Positions 13,301-26,989 of a stretch of 64,000 nt of DNA are shown piece after piece (positions within the stretch are counted from its first letter, which is position 1; each line of letters starts with the position of its first letter). The position numbers and the translations under genes were made by a program. The stretch is from Phalacrocorax aristotelis (Eukaryota; Chordata; Aves; Suliformes; Phalacrocoracidae). The notes beneath the pieces are model-generated. The model did no database searches. It was not told the origin of the DNA and saw only the letters and a program-made list of their open reading frames with translations. Location: positions 4,526,001 through 4,590,000 of the forward strand of contig NC_134297.1 in NCBI RefSeq assembly GCF_949628215.1, written 5' to 3'.

Positions 13301-16234
13301 GTGTGTGTGACCAGAACACCTGTTTTTAGTCAGTAGAAAAATGTTTCTTTTGTACTTGAGCTACCTGGGTAAATTGGGAGCGGTGAGATGGAGGAGCGGT
13401 GGAAGCAGACTCTTCAAAGGTTTAATCGTTAAAAGGCATAGTTAATCTGTATTTAAAACTCTTCATCAGTTTCTAAAGTAGTAAGTAATGTTATGAGTAT
13501 GAATACTTGCATGAGAATTGAGGAAGAATCAAAAGTTCTGAACCTAAAGTAATGCTTAGTGTCCCTGAAATTATAAAAGAAAGGACCCCACTGGGCTTGT
13601 GTACCCAAAGATGTAAGCCATGTCCAAATCAGTTTAACATTACTGAGCTTTGGAATGAGATAATCTTGTTTTGCTGATTTCCTGATATTTTTAACCAGCT
13701 TTTGGTCTTCTCTGTAGATACAAAACTGACACAACTATATCTAAAAGCTCCCCCAAAATTACTTTTCAGTACAAATCATAGCTTTCTTCTCTCCCTTATA
13801 TTTTCCCCAGTGTAACAATAGTAATTGGTTGTTATGCCATCTCAAAGGAACATGGTCATCTTAAAAGCAAGTCAACTTAAAATAGACTGAAAAGCATAAT
13901 AAATCAATAGGCTCTACATTTCAGCTGCACTGTACATTTTAGGGAATTTCACAGCTGCACTGTCTAACGTTCAGAATGTCACAATTGTTTACTTTGAAGA
14001 GCTCAAACTTTTGCAAAGCTTCCATGCAACACTCTTGTAGTGAAACATGGCTCATGTTGAATACTGTCAAATAGGTAGGTAAAAACTAATTTCTCTCCCC
14101 GGTCTGAGTTTGTTTCATTGCTTGTAATATTGTGTTCACTAGCGAAGGGGGTAAGGTGATGTGTTGCAGTATCTGGATGCCATTAAACTTTATACTCTGA
14201 CTTGGAAGACTTTAAGAATGAGAAATTTAATGACGGGTGGGTGAGTGCGAAAAGGTCTAAGGTTCATCTTGTATAACTGTCCAAAGGTAAACTTTCACAT
14301 GGGAATCCCAGCATTGTAGGTGCTGTTGTTGGGCTGTGATATATTGGGAATTCTCTTTTGGTAAGTTGTATCTCCTTGATCTGAATTAAAACGGTGAAGT
14401 TTTGTGCGAGTGTTTTTATGAAGAAACAAGTAGTTATAGAAACAGTCCCTACCGTGCTTTCTCATATCAAAAGGGTGATAATTCCTTTGAAACAGGAGGG
14501 GAAGTGTGATTCCTTTTGCACTTTTTTCAATCCAGTTCACTGGGACATAGTTAAGCTCAGAAGTACAGGAATGATGTTTCATTGCTTTTTGGGATATATT
14601 TTTCTTGCCTGGCTGTTGATTTATAGTTTAAAGCCAATACAGACTTCTTATTGTCTGATTTTCCTTTCTTCAGTGAGACATTTAAGAAAATAAGAATGAT
14701 TAAGTATGTGGGTGTGGGAGCTGAAAATTAAATCTGTCCCCTTGCTGGGAGGCTTTTGCAAAAATGTTTACCTGTCTTGGCTCTCACAGTAAAACTATAT
14801 ACCATGCAATTGGGAAACAAGTGAAGTATTCTCTGTGGGATTGTGCCCACATGACATGCCTACAACTTCCACGCACTGCATGTACTTTAAATCTGTAGCT
14901 GAAAGTCATAAATACTGCATGCATCTTGTGGTTTTGTATGTTCAACCTTAAAGGCTAACTTCCTTATTACTTAAGGATTTTATAAATACTGATCGCAAAT
15001 TATTTTATTCTGAAAGTTTAAGCCTGCTCTCCTTCCTACCTTAACAGTAAAGAACAGTTTTTTCTGCCTCTTGCTTTGAACAGGCAGAAAAAGTGGGCAG
15101 TGGCAGGTGTGTGTGATGTCTCTCCACTGCTAAGTGGGTCCCCAAGACAGCTATTGCCTTTTTCAGAAAGGTCATGTTCATGGAGTCCTTGAAGACTTCA
15201 GAGAAGTTGGTCACAGTCAAGGTGGTTGTTGAAAATATTAAATAAGACTGGCTTTTTTTCAGAGGAAACTGCAGACCTCACTGGCAAAAACTCTAATCTC
15301 ATGGGGGAAGAGAAAGTCCCTCCACTTCTTCCCTCTTTTTTCTTTTATTAAGAATAAAAAAGCAAAAAGGATTGATATGCTCACAGCATAATTTGGTGTA
15401 GGTAAGAATAGCTGTAATTTCTTTATGGTAGCACAGCGTACATTTAGAGAAGGGGAAAAAAATTCTGTTCATGTTTTCTTCTTTTCTGAGAAATTAACTC
15501 AAAGAGGGAGGAAGAGTATTGCTGAAATGGAAAGAGAAATTAGAGAATGCTTCTTGCCAAGCAGAAGCAAGTGTTTCCTTCCAAGAGATAAGATCCTCCT
15601 TAGCGTGGTTAAATTCAAGGCTGGGTAAAAAAACCCAAACCAAACAAGTAGACTTCATGGAAAAATCCTATTGCAGTGTTTTGGTACTATGTTTTCCCCC
15701 CAGAATAGGTGTTACTGCATGAGAATTATTGCTTTTTAGAATGAAAAGATGCAATTTAGTCCTTTTTGATATATTTGGATTTCTGTGCCTTTGGGCAATG
15801 TTATGTGCAGATCTGTGTACAGAAGCTGTGGTCGCAAGCATGCCTATCTACACCTGAACTAGTTTTATTGGAATAGTTTGGGTCCTACCAACAGTGAAGC
15901 CACAGCATTTTAGTGCAGCCTTGTGTGTTCAGGCAAGTTACCCAGTGTCCCAGGTGGGTCTGTGTAGTTTGTGCTAAAGCTGTGTTGCCATGACTCCACA
16001 GCCAGTGGTACCCAGGCAAAGTAGATTAAAGCTAGCCCAGGAACATCTGCTCTTAGCACTGCAGTCTGTTACCTGAAGGCAGAATCAGATCTATCTACTG
16101 CTCAGAGGGAAATCTCTTGCAAAGAAACGTAGCTATAGAAATGAGAAGCAGGAACCCTAATGAGTCCCTGGAGCAGGTGGAGGCTGCTAGAAGGGAATAA
16201 GGTTAACTCCGTACAATAGATGTGCAGGGGGTGG

Positions 16235-16247
16235 AAAAAAAAAAAAA
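16235..16247 (+). repeat. A13 homopolymer
   Basis: A run of thirteen A lies in the intron upstream of exon B. It is not followed by a recognisable retroposon body and is a simple repeat only. Confidence 0.85.
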
Positions 16248-16724
16248 TCACCACAACACCCATTTGAAGAGGGAGAGTGACATCTTGTGGGCTCGGCATG
16301 TAACTCTCCACCAGAAAGTGTTGGCCACTGTCCTTAGTAAGAGTTCATTTTAGCTGCTGTTTTGTCCTGCTGCCTAGAAATGGGGAGTATATGAACATGC
16401 AGCAGTTCGGTATTTAAATGTTAAGCTGTATACAAGTGTTCTGGGTTGGCCTGATGAAACACTGTGTATAGGCAATGCGCAAGGTCATATCTGTATTTTG
16501 GAAAGTTCTTAGGGGAGTGTCATGAAGTCAGGTTGAGGCTTCAAATCAGTCATGTCTATTGTAAATCAGATAGGAATTTACTGTCTTCAGTTGTTTTCTC
16601 TTTGCACCCCCAAATGTGAAGTATGAACCTTGCGTTTTTCTTTTTCTGGCTTTAAACCAGGGTGTTTCATAGGGCATTATACACATCTGCCTAATTGCTT
16701 CTATTTTCCTGTCTCGTACTGCAG

Positions 16725-16802
16725 CAGTCAGCAGAGCAGCCAGCAAAGCAGCCATGATGATGACTCGTCCCGGTTCTTGAGCCCTCATATGTGTGACGAC
16801 AG
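16725..16802 (+). CDS. GRAMD1B: GRAMD1B exon B, Ser/Gln-rich acidic segment
   Basis: This 78-nt internal exon (26 codons' worth) enters and leaves in the same phase, so it can be skipped without shifting the frame. The acceptor has a pyrimidine-rich tract and CTGCAG at 16719-16724, and the donor is AG|GTACGT (GT at 16803). Joined to exon A, the split codon is AG+C (Ser), then SQQSSQQSSHDDDSSRF and LSPHMCDD. The upstream intron frame is unrelated, so coding evidence starts at the acceptor. The SSQQ repeat, the acidic HDDD and the SP site suggest a flexible phosphorylated linker; I see no domain. It leaves an AG that a following exon beginning with C would complete as Ser, which fits the known start of the shared GRAMD1B exon as I recall it. 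Gene identity is inferred from context. Confidence 0.75.
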
Positions 16803-19800
16803 GTACGTCTGCTCACGGCTGAATTGCGGGAATGCCTGGAACCACTCTGTGAATTTACGTGGGCTGGACTGGTTGAGGTCCGTATTTTTCCTGTGTTGTT
16901 CAGAGTTGTTTAACAAGTGTGATTTACATTGGTCTTATCAATGTCTAAAAAGATGCATTTTTCATCAACTTAAAAGTAGAACTTGTGGGATAAATGCATC
17001 CAGCTCCTGAAGTAGCCTGCATTTTCCTTTGAGGCTCGTTCCCTGAAACTGTAGCTGGTGTAGACAGCTTCATCAAACTCGCTGTGTATTGAGCATGAGC
17101 AGCTCTGACCCTAAAAACACACAAATGAAATTTCATGTGGTTCTTGTCCTCAGCGAAGACAATAGTTAGCTTAGCTGTTGTGTTTCACTTCTGATGTGTT
17201 GTGGCAGTCCTGGGGTATCTAGAGCTCATGTAGCAGCTTCTAGAACTGCTATGAAGTTCTAGAAGAAACTTAAGTTTCTTGTACTTTGGGTTGATTAATG
17301 TCTGCTTCAAACTGCAGCGTTGGCACAAAAGCTGTTGAAAAATGAACGCTTATTTTTATGCATGATTTATTATTGTTGCTTTGCTCAGAGCCATGTGGTT
17401 AAGAGTTTTGCTGTATCTTGCAGTTCTTGTGACCCTGAATCTGCTTCACTTTCCTCTCGTGTGTGTGAACTATGAGCCCTGAGCTACTACCACCTTTTTA
17501 GCCTGGGCCAGCACCTGCAGGCCTGTTTCCCTACTGACATCCTTGGGTCCAGCATTACATCCGGACTTTGGTTTCTCAAATTCCTATTATTTTGTAACTG
17601 CGTTGCACGGCGGAGTTATGTGGCGTTTTACTTAGCTGACCTTGTGGCTGGGTTTTAGTGAGCCTGCAGGCGGGCATATGCTGAGGTCTGGGAACTGCTT
17701 CCTTTGCGCTGCTGTGCAGTGATTTACAAGAAGCATCTGAATGTGGCGTCTTCCACTCTGCACACTTGTATCCAGACATGGCCCCTCAGAAAAGTGTTGT
17801 TTCAGGTCTGTAACTCAGTTCTGCATAAGCTGTCTCTGAGGCCAGAGGTCTTTCTTACTAACTGTGTGGTCAGGCAAATGCTTACCTAACTGAGATTCCC
17901 TACTATGGTGTCAAAGGTCAATGGATTGAGTAAGAACTGAGTAGCAGCTGAGTAGGCATCTGAGGAATTGACTCACTTGAGAGAACATTCTGACCCTGAA
18001 GAGCTAATTAATATCCCAACAGAGTTTGGCTCAGAATTAGCACTTGGTAGTTGTAGCTAACCTTTTCCTCCGTATGTTTCACTTCAATTATTAGTCTCTC
18101 TGGTGCTGTGGAGCCTGGCATAATTGACTAGCGGGGAGCAGTGTTTGCAACCAGGAAACAAAGAATCTGACGGCAAAGCAGATGGGTACTTAGGTCATAC
18201 CTGGGCTTCCTTTGTGTAATGCATGCTGTTACAACATTTGATCTGGGGTTTTCATAGGTTAAACAGGGTTCAGCTTCATTAATACTCAGAAGGGGGATTT
18301 CTGGGCATAGCAAGAAAGGGATCATTTGGAAGTGCTGCCTGTTTCAGACGTAGGCTAAACTGGAGCCTTTAGACTGCTGCTCAGAATATTTCTGGCCAGA
18401 AGGGACGTGTTTTAGGTGCAGCGCAATCAGATCACAGACCTATTCATGCAGAGCCAGGGTGATGTTGAGCTTCCTGACCTGTCTTATTGGGGACCTGCAG
18501 TATTCCTGCTACCTATGTTTAATTACAAGTACCTTTGTTTTCAGGGAGGATACTGATCCTAAAATGATACAGATGAGGGCTAGTAAATTGCCTTTGCCAC
18601 TTTGCTTTTTTTCCCCTCATTTGCCAATGTAATCATGTGAGGCTCCACAGGTAGAGTCATCCTTTGGATACTGGTGGCTCATGCTCATGAAACTTAACCA
18701 AAAAATAACTCATTTTTGAGTTTCATATAAGGTGAGAAGCTGGATATTAATTTCTCAGAAGGCTGACAAAACCTTTGATACCTTGGAATTTACTATTCCT
18801 TTTAGGAAAGTTGAAGGTTGTTTGAGGCATCTTGAATCTGCTAGACTTTTGAAAATTGAACGAGGAGGGTCTTTCTTGCTGCTCTTCTATTATTTTTGAC
18901 CACTAACAAAAGGTTGTCCACCCACAGGTTTAGAGCTTTCTGCGTCTGTTACAAAGACCTACAGGCAGTTCTGTTCACTCGATCTATTGACTATTGTACA
19001 GCAGCACTTAAAAAGAACCCAACCAAAACCTCAACCTCTCAGGGTTGCAGCAGTCCTGTGAGTTGTGACAAAAGCTGTGCAGAGTAGGGCAGAAGAGGGG
19101 AGAGCAAGAAACCATGTGGCATGTACTGAGAGGTGCACCTTCTCTTGGCATGCTGCCTCTGATATCACAGGCAGAAGGAGCCTGTGCTGCACTTGGAAGA
19201 TTAGAGCAGAGAGCAAGTGGGGATCTGCACCAACTTCAGTACATCTGGGAAACTGCTGAAAGAAGCTACCCCAGCCAAAAATAAAGGGATGCAGAGTTCC
19301 CAAGTTGACTCTGGGATAAAAAAAGGAGAGGAATATATAGCTGAGGATGGCTGAAATCTGGACTAGGCATAGCCAAGATCTTAAATGGCTGCCTGCTCTT
19401 ACTGTAAAAGATGGTACCAGGGCATATTGCTAGTGGAGTTAACTCTTGGCGATGGATTTCCAAGCACCGTGCTCCAACCCTCAAGTGTCTTCAGAGAAGA
19501 CTGAGAATTTTGTCCTGCTGCTGGCAGGTGAACTTGTTGCTGTCTAGCAAGTCTTTCTCTTGAGGTGTGAGCACTGCTGTTGGCTCGTGCACTGTGAAGT
19601 ACTGCCATGGTCCAGAACCATACCCTGAAAAGGCATCCTGCAGCACAGCAGTGAAGCAGGTCTGCCATCTGTGTGTATCTTCTCTGAGGAGAAAACATTC
19701 CTTCTGCAAAGTCCTGTAAGTTGTCATGTGTCTATCATGCCTGGCTTAGGCTGAGAGGGAGCCTATACAGATTTTGTTTTGTCTTGGGGGTAACTATGTG

Positions 19801-22800
19801 CTTTATGGGTATTTTTAGAGCCACGGAAGGGAGAAGTTAGTGGGACAGGCTAGAAAGAGTCAGGTTTTGTATGAAAGGGCTCAGTTCTTTGCTCTCTGAT
19901 TGTCTGGGTGAGTTGTTTCATGTTGCTCTTTATGAAATAAGGAGAATTCCTTTATTGCCTCACAGGAAAATAGAGGTGGTGAATTAAGTCTGAGTTGCTC
20001 AGATGCTGAAACTGCACAACTGTATAAGAACAAAGACAGGCAGAGCTGAGTTACTGAGCGTCCAAATAATTGTGCTTGCAATAGCAGTGTGACTTAAAGT
20101 AATTCGAAGGGTGTGCAAGGTTGGGATGGAGGCAGCCGGAGACTTGGGTGAGATGTGTGCACGCAGCAGACTCGTAATCACTGTAATGAGACAAGGTTAT
20201 GTATGAATTACCTTGAGCTTTCATCTAGATTAACTCCAAGTTCATGAGCCTGCTTTTGCTTGATCCAAGGACTTATTCTTTGCCATGACACTGAGGCACC
20301 CATCTGGCTTAGGATGCAGACAATGTTTTAATTAAGAGTAAAAGTTAATCTACGGATGAACCAGAGAGAAAAATCAGTCCTTAGACTTGGACTTTGCATG
20401 CTCTCTTATCTTCAATGGTTTGTCTCCCCCTCAGACTGAGTACAAGGATGGAACGCAATAGCCTACAGGGAAATGGAGAAGTGAGTGGCAGTTTACAAAG
20501 AGATCGTATAAAAATTATTTACATTGAAAATTAAATGTAAATCATTTTGATTTACATTAGAGATCATATCAAAATGGAGGAAATGGGGAAGAGCAGTTAG
20601 TTTTAAGATATCTCAATTTGACTGATGTGCCCTACACTTGGCTGCAGCTTACGTAGCTCCTTATTCTGCTAGCTGCAGGGCCTGTTTTTCCTTTGCGTAA
20701 GCTAATAAGGGTTTTTCAAATAAAGGATCAAAAGTCACAGAAGAGCTTGCAAAGAGATTAGGGAACAGCTTAAGACAGACAAGTTTAAGAAGTTCTGCCC
20801 ACTGCTTGGATTCCCAGGAAGTTGTGTGAAGATCAGAAAAGAGGTCAAACTTTGAAAACATATCAAAATGATATCCTTGGGGAGTAAGAGGTCAGGACAA
20901 ATTCCATATTTTATTTATGTACCCAAGGCTTGCTTATGCTGCATCTTCCTAGCCTGTGTCCTTTTCCCCTTGATGCAATAAAGTTGGTGCTAATGTAGTG
21001 TGCCCCTGTTCGCCTGCAAGTGGAGGCACAGCAAAGACTGCTACCTCTGCAGCTTGAGGGAGAGTGGAAGGTGTTTTCTGTTACTTGGGGCAGCTGAAGA
21101 TAGGTGAGAACTGAGATCAAAATGTGGCCGTGCATGCTGGGTCTGTTCTTGAAAGGGGAGGGTAGGGGCTGACAGAGCCCAGGGACCCTCGTTTGCATGT
21201 CTGGATGTGATGATTCTGCAAGGAACGGAGGGCAGTAACTCTGTCGCCTGAGCTATGCCAACCCACGCAGCATGGTGCAGGCCTCCTGCATTATTAAGGA
21301 GAAAAGCTTGCTGTAGTAAAGGGGGGTGGATGATGTTTTAAAGGTGATGATTAAGTAGAAGCTAGTTGCTGGTTTCTAGTATGAGTGTAAAATCTGGGGA
21401 GACTAGTTCACTGTTTTTTCCAACAGTGTTTGCTCTAAGGGATGCCTGCATTGTGAGTCCTTGGTAGGAAGGGTAGTAATACTAGTCAAATCCCTGAGTA
21501 GCTTTTATCTGTCATGGATGGATGCCTGATGCATCATCTTTAGGAAGGTTTTTAAAAGTGGTGCTAAAGACCTTGGTGTGGAGAAGACTTGGAGACTAAT
21601 GAGCTCTCAGAGGGTCCCAGACCAGAACCCTGATACTCTTGCAGTAACTGTAGGGTGAGTTTGGATTTGGATCTAGCTCCAAACTCCAAGTTAGTTGGAC
21701 TTAATATTAAATAGCAAGTTTAACCAGAACAGCACAAGTCATCTTTGTCACATAGGAAAGATGGTTAATATTTAGATTCAGAGCTGGTATCCTTTTCCCT
21801 CTCTTGCCTTGTGGTTGCTGCTGCTTCCTGAGCCCCAGCATTGATTCTCTGCTGTGTAAGACAAGAGAGCAGTTTAAGACCAGCTCTCTTCCGCATGGAT
21901 TGCCAGATTGGCGATTGTCAGCAGGGGTACTGTGAATGGAAATACCACCTGCTTTCTGTTTCTTATATGCCAACGCTGTTTTTTCTTTTGAAGATGGGCT
22001 GTTGTTAATCGCAGAGTATGCCTGTGTTCTGCTGTCAGTGGAGGTAAGGCTGTTCTCTTCGTGGAAACTCAGTGTTGGATTTGATTAATCAAAATTGTGC
22101 TCCACTTGCAATCTTTTCCATTCTTGTTCTTCTTTAATCTTAAGACAACTGAATTGAGAGCGCTTTGATTGGAAGCAAAGTGAATAGTTCCTATCGTTCC
22201 TTCTTCCATGAATCTGGGTATGGAAGGACAGATCTCTCCTGCATTTGTCTTACTGGGGCCAGAGTCAAAGGTGAGACCCTGCAGGATTAATTGGTTTCCT
22301 TGTGCCCTTTCCTGTACTTGGTTGTTCAGTGCGTGGGAGCCTGGAGCTTTGAAGACTTCAGAGCAAACTTGAGAGCAGGGTAATTTCATGCTATCTATAG
22401 TAATGTAGTCAAATATCATGCCTCTGGTCATTACGTGATTGCCAGTCATGAGGCAGTTTCATTGATAACATGGATAATTTTTGTGCAGACAGTAAGTAAA
22501 ATAGATTGTGTGAATCCACCATCACTAAAAAAAATCTTAAAACTTGACCCTCTGTTCCAAGCTGTCATGGCAAAATGATACTTGTCTATTTCCCTTCTAA
22601 AAACAGTTACTTCCGAGACAGAGCTTGCAGTGTGAGAACCGACATACAGATCAGTAATGTAACTTCACAAGAAAAGCCATAGTCTTACACTAGGTGAAGC
22701 AGAAGGGCAAATCAGGACTTGGATATTGTTTCTCTGTTTCCTGATCACTTCTCTTTCTGCTGGGTTAGTGTTAGTTAAGATTAGATAAATCCCAACGTGC

Positions 22801-25800
22801 CTTCATATCACTGAATGCAGAGGAGGTCTGACAGACCTCACATGGCTGCGTCACTAGCTCGTGATGATCAGGAACATGAGTAGGAGGTGAAGAGGCGTTT
22901 TTAATGTCCTCCTTTTTCCTTATCTGAGACACTGGGCAGACTCTTTACCCTTCCTTCCTGTTCCAAAAAGCTGAAGCTTCAGTTGTGTAACTGCGCCTCA
23001 CTTGCAGACATTAAGTAATGGTCACCCTATCAGCTCTGTATCCTTTGGGAGCACTCTGATTCTCAGAATATTATGGCAGCTATACTGAGGCATGTGGAAA
23101 AGTGGCAGAGAAGGGGGTAGGAGGCTGGGATGCATTATAATTAACCATCCCCTTTCATAGGTCTCCAGTTCTGTATGTAAGCCTCTTGTCAGCAGACTTT
23201 TTGTGCGGTATGCTGCCAGCTGCTGAGCTGTTTGCATGGTTTCACCTTGCAACAAAGCGTTCACTGTGCCTCGGAGCCTTCCCTGTGTTGCTAACAGCAA
23301 GTCTGAGGGAGTGAGGCTACCAACAGGATGCTGAAGATAATGCTGGTTTTCATAGCTTGGTGTGAGCTGATCAAAGATACATTTTCCTGTGCTCCTTGGA
23401 CAGGGTTTCCTGGTCTAACTAACCTGCATAGAAGTAGCCAGGTTTTGCTAACTCACCTCTACCAACAAGTACTGCAGTGGGCAGTGGCTGTGGTGCAGAA
23501 TATCTCGCACTTCCCATTTTGTTTTCCTGCTCGCATGTTCTACCTAGGATTTTTTTCAAGTAGTCATGGCTGCGAGATGCCAGTTGGTTGTTGAGAGTAA
23601 GGCTGGTTGTCCAGAAGACTAATTTAGGTTTGTTCTGCTTGCACCTCTTTCCGTTTGGTACCAAATGTAGGGAGGGAATGCATTTTGAGATGGAAAGTGT
23701 TGGCATTAAGCCTGTTTCAGGGCCTCTTGAGGTTGTCTGAAAATGGTCCAGCTGTGCACCAAAGAAAGGCAAGGCCATTGTGGGTTTCTGTTGCAGCACT
23801 AAAACTTCAATCCTGCTATAAATTTAGCCTTCAGAAAGTGTCAGAACTGAACTGATTTCAACCTCTCCGAGCTCAAGCTAGTGGGTTTGATACAAAGAAG
23901 TGAAGGTTTTTCTGGGGACCCTGTTGCTTAGTTCTGTTAGAGTGTGGCCAGGTTTATGCAGTGATGCAGGAAGCGACTGTTACAGAATCTGTCTTGTAGA
24001 CTTTTACTTTGAATCTCTAGGCCAGAGTTTCCCAAGGTGTAGAACACATCCCTTTTGATGGGGATGCCTTTTTGAGCTGGGGTGTGGCCTGGGACACATC
24101 TAGGGGCTATAACTGTCCTTCCAATTTTATTGCATGTGCACAAACTTGAAGGGTCTGGGAATTTTAACTGTACCGGTGATCTCCCCTCTTCTTGATAACA
24201 CTTGTAGAAATGAACTGATGCTAGAAATCAGTGCAGGGTTTCCTCAAAAAGAGCACCGTGTAGGCAATACCTCTTTGTCTCCCTGTCAGAGAAACCCACC
24301 TTTCTTCATGCTGGGAACATTTTAACTGAGATGTCATCAGAAACCAAGACGTACCTATGAGTCATGTTGTGAATGTGCCTGGCACTCCCGCTGCAAAGAA
24401 AAGCTCTGAAAGTATGTTGTTATTTGCTTCCATCTTACGTGGTGTGACTGATTAATATGGTGCAGTAAAACAAAGGTTGTGTTAAAATAAAACACGATGG
24501 GATGGTGTACAGCTCTTCAGTTCCCTTTTTCTAATCCCTTTTCCTTGTTAAGGGAAGGGGCTGTTTGGGGAGACAACTGGGGAAACAGCAGAGAAAGTAC
24601 ATCTCAAAATGTCGTTCTGGAGCCCTGTGTTACTTTTTCAGTCTTTAACCAGGTGTCTTCCTCCCCACCATCCCCCCAGTAGAATAGCTGTAAATCTAGT
24701 TTGTTGTGTGTAACTTGAAATCTTTTGTTAATATTATTTGTATACAGCAATGCCTAGGATCTCTGGTCATAGTCTGGGGCTTGGTGTGCTATTAAGTGGA
24801 AACAAAAGATGATCTTAGTGGCCCAGGACTCAAACTGTAAATCTAAGCCAACAGTCAGTTGATAAAGACAGTACAGGAAAATACAGGTAACGGAAACTTG
24901 TCCTTCAGCTCCTCTGTGGCCTTTGGAGTCAAAAAGCCCCCGTTTGAAAGAGGCGTTTCCCTCTTCAGAATACTGCCTGGGAGGTGGAAATGAGGCTTGT
25001 ATATTTACTTAATAATAAAAGACTAAAATGTGAAGCCAAACAGATATCCCAGCTGAAGAGGGGACCATGCAGTGTCTCAGCTTGTGCTACTGTTGACCAT
25101 TCAAGACAGCACACCGAGCTGCTAATCGTGGTGTCTGTAAGGAGTACAGAGTGTCTCTTGCCATTGTTAGTACGGGGGTTTAATTCCAGGCAGTGGAGTG
25201 AGAAGGGTGTCTCAAGGTAGTAGCCACATGAGTTGCTACAGCTTTAATCTGCCTCAAGTCTAATAAGCGCTTAAAGCTTTCAAGCTTTGCTTAACAATCC
25301 TGGTGATGAGATGGAGCAAAATCTAATTTTTAGTGACTTGTTTGACATGTATTGGGCATAGAAGATAAATGCTCAAGTGACTAGGTGGGGAGAAGTGTTG
25401 GAGAGAGAAGCAAGTTAAAACTCACTTGTTGAGCCAATAAATTGGCAGACAGGACTGACATATGTTGAAGGGCAGAAACTGAAGGTTTTTTTAACAACAT
25501 ATTTTCAGTTCTTCCACCTCAGTTTTTTGGGAATCTGGGATCATAGTATATGCCTAAATCAGAGCTGGCATGGCTGTTCACAGCCCTGGCTTTCTAGCTG
25601 ATTGCCTAAGGATGCTGAATGCATGGGGGGAGGCTGATCATTCTGCCAAAGCTTCAGGCTGCAGCTGGAGGAGAGAAAGTGCTGTTGACCCGTGTAGCTG
25701 CTGCCTCGGCTTCCTCTGACACTGGCAGGTTATATGAATGTTGGAATGGAATCTGGGGATAGCTTTTTTTCCAGCTTGAATGCATGTGCTTCTGCCCTTA

Positions 25801-26975
25801 GAGACACCTTTACAGGCCCTCTTTTACAGTGTAGTCATCAGCTGTTTCTGAAACCCACATGCTCAGTGCAGGGTATGTCTTCTTACTTTCTTGGAGGGAC
25901 AGAAAAATTTCCCCAAAACCTAAGGACACCCCTTAGAACTGGGAATTCAGGTTATTTTGGATTTGCTTGCTGAAACATCCACCTCCTCATACAAGATAGC
26001 TGCTATCTGCTGCACAGATTGCTCTCAATGTGAGTTCCTGAAAAAATCGGCTTTTTTCTAACTTTACAGTCAGTGCATAAACACTTTATCATGGCCTCTT
26101 CCATGCTTTTACTGCTATATATCTTTGGTGTATGCAAGTATTTGCAATGGTTACCTTGGAAAATACATGCATCTTTACACTTTGTAGTCGGCTGTCTAAA
26201 CAGGGAAATACCAAGCATTCAAAATGAGTTGTAATATAAAAAGAAGCAGAAACAATACAGGGTGGGGAGGAGGGGAATTATGTGGTGATGGTAAGTATGT
26301 ATTTAATTCTTGCTGCGTTCTATGACCACAGGAAATAAGGTGCTTTCTGGAAAGGCAGTGCACAAAGAATAGCTACTTAATTTAAGAGGTAGTTAAATGT
26401 TATGTACCTTACAAAGAGATCCCGGTAACTTTGTTTTACCTGCCTCTTCTTACATATTTCCTCTCCACCCTGAGGTTCTAACTCTGTTTAGCAGAGCATT
26501 GGACACAGAGGAGCTCATCTGTGTCCCTGGGAAGAAGTATTAATGGGTGCTGGTTTGGTGGGAGAAGGTGGGGCAACCTTAATCATCAAGCAGAAAATGT
26601 TACAGGGTCCCCTGTGGTGACCTCATAGCCCAGACTGGGCTGGTCCATTTCCCAGTGGATCAGAGTGTCCTGGCAGAAAAGGAAAAGAGCAGAAAAAGTT
26701 CCTTGTAAAGGATCAGCTGGGCTTCGAGCATCCTTTTACGGGCGCTACCTCTGCAAGGCATATTCTGGCTTCCTTATGAGCTAAACACCCATGCTTTTCA
26801 CCATGAAGAAAACTGGTAGTGATGTTGATGCTCAAACCAGTTTTTCTCCCCGTTTCAGGAGACTTGGGGAAAAGCTGTGTTAGCTTCCGCCTTGTAACGG
26901 ACAGTCTAGTTTGAGAAATGGTATTTAGTTAATTCTAGCCTTGACAATTTCATTCTGGCAACTAACCTCAACTTC

Positions 26976-26989
26976 TTTTTTTTTTTTTT
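26976..26989 (+). repeat. T14 homopolymer
   Basis: A run of fourteen T in intronic sequence. On the opposite strand it reads as an A14 run, but no retroposon body is recognised next to it. Confidence 0.85.

Larger units (their letters stand above)
4172..16724 (+). other. GRAMD1B: Intron between exon A and exon B
   Basis: This intron of about 12.5 kb starts GTATGT and ends CTGCAG. I see no coding exon inside it. It is AT-rich, with short homopolymers (A13 at 16235-16247) and short A/C-rich patches such as AAACCCAAACCAAAC near 15630. Apart from a probable old CR1 tail at 4291-4364, I cannot name any repeat in it. No RNA gene was recognised. Confidence 0.65.
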
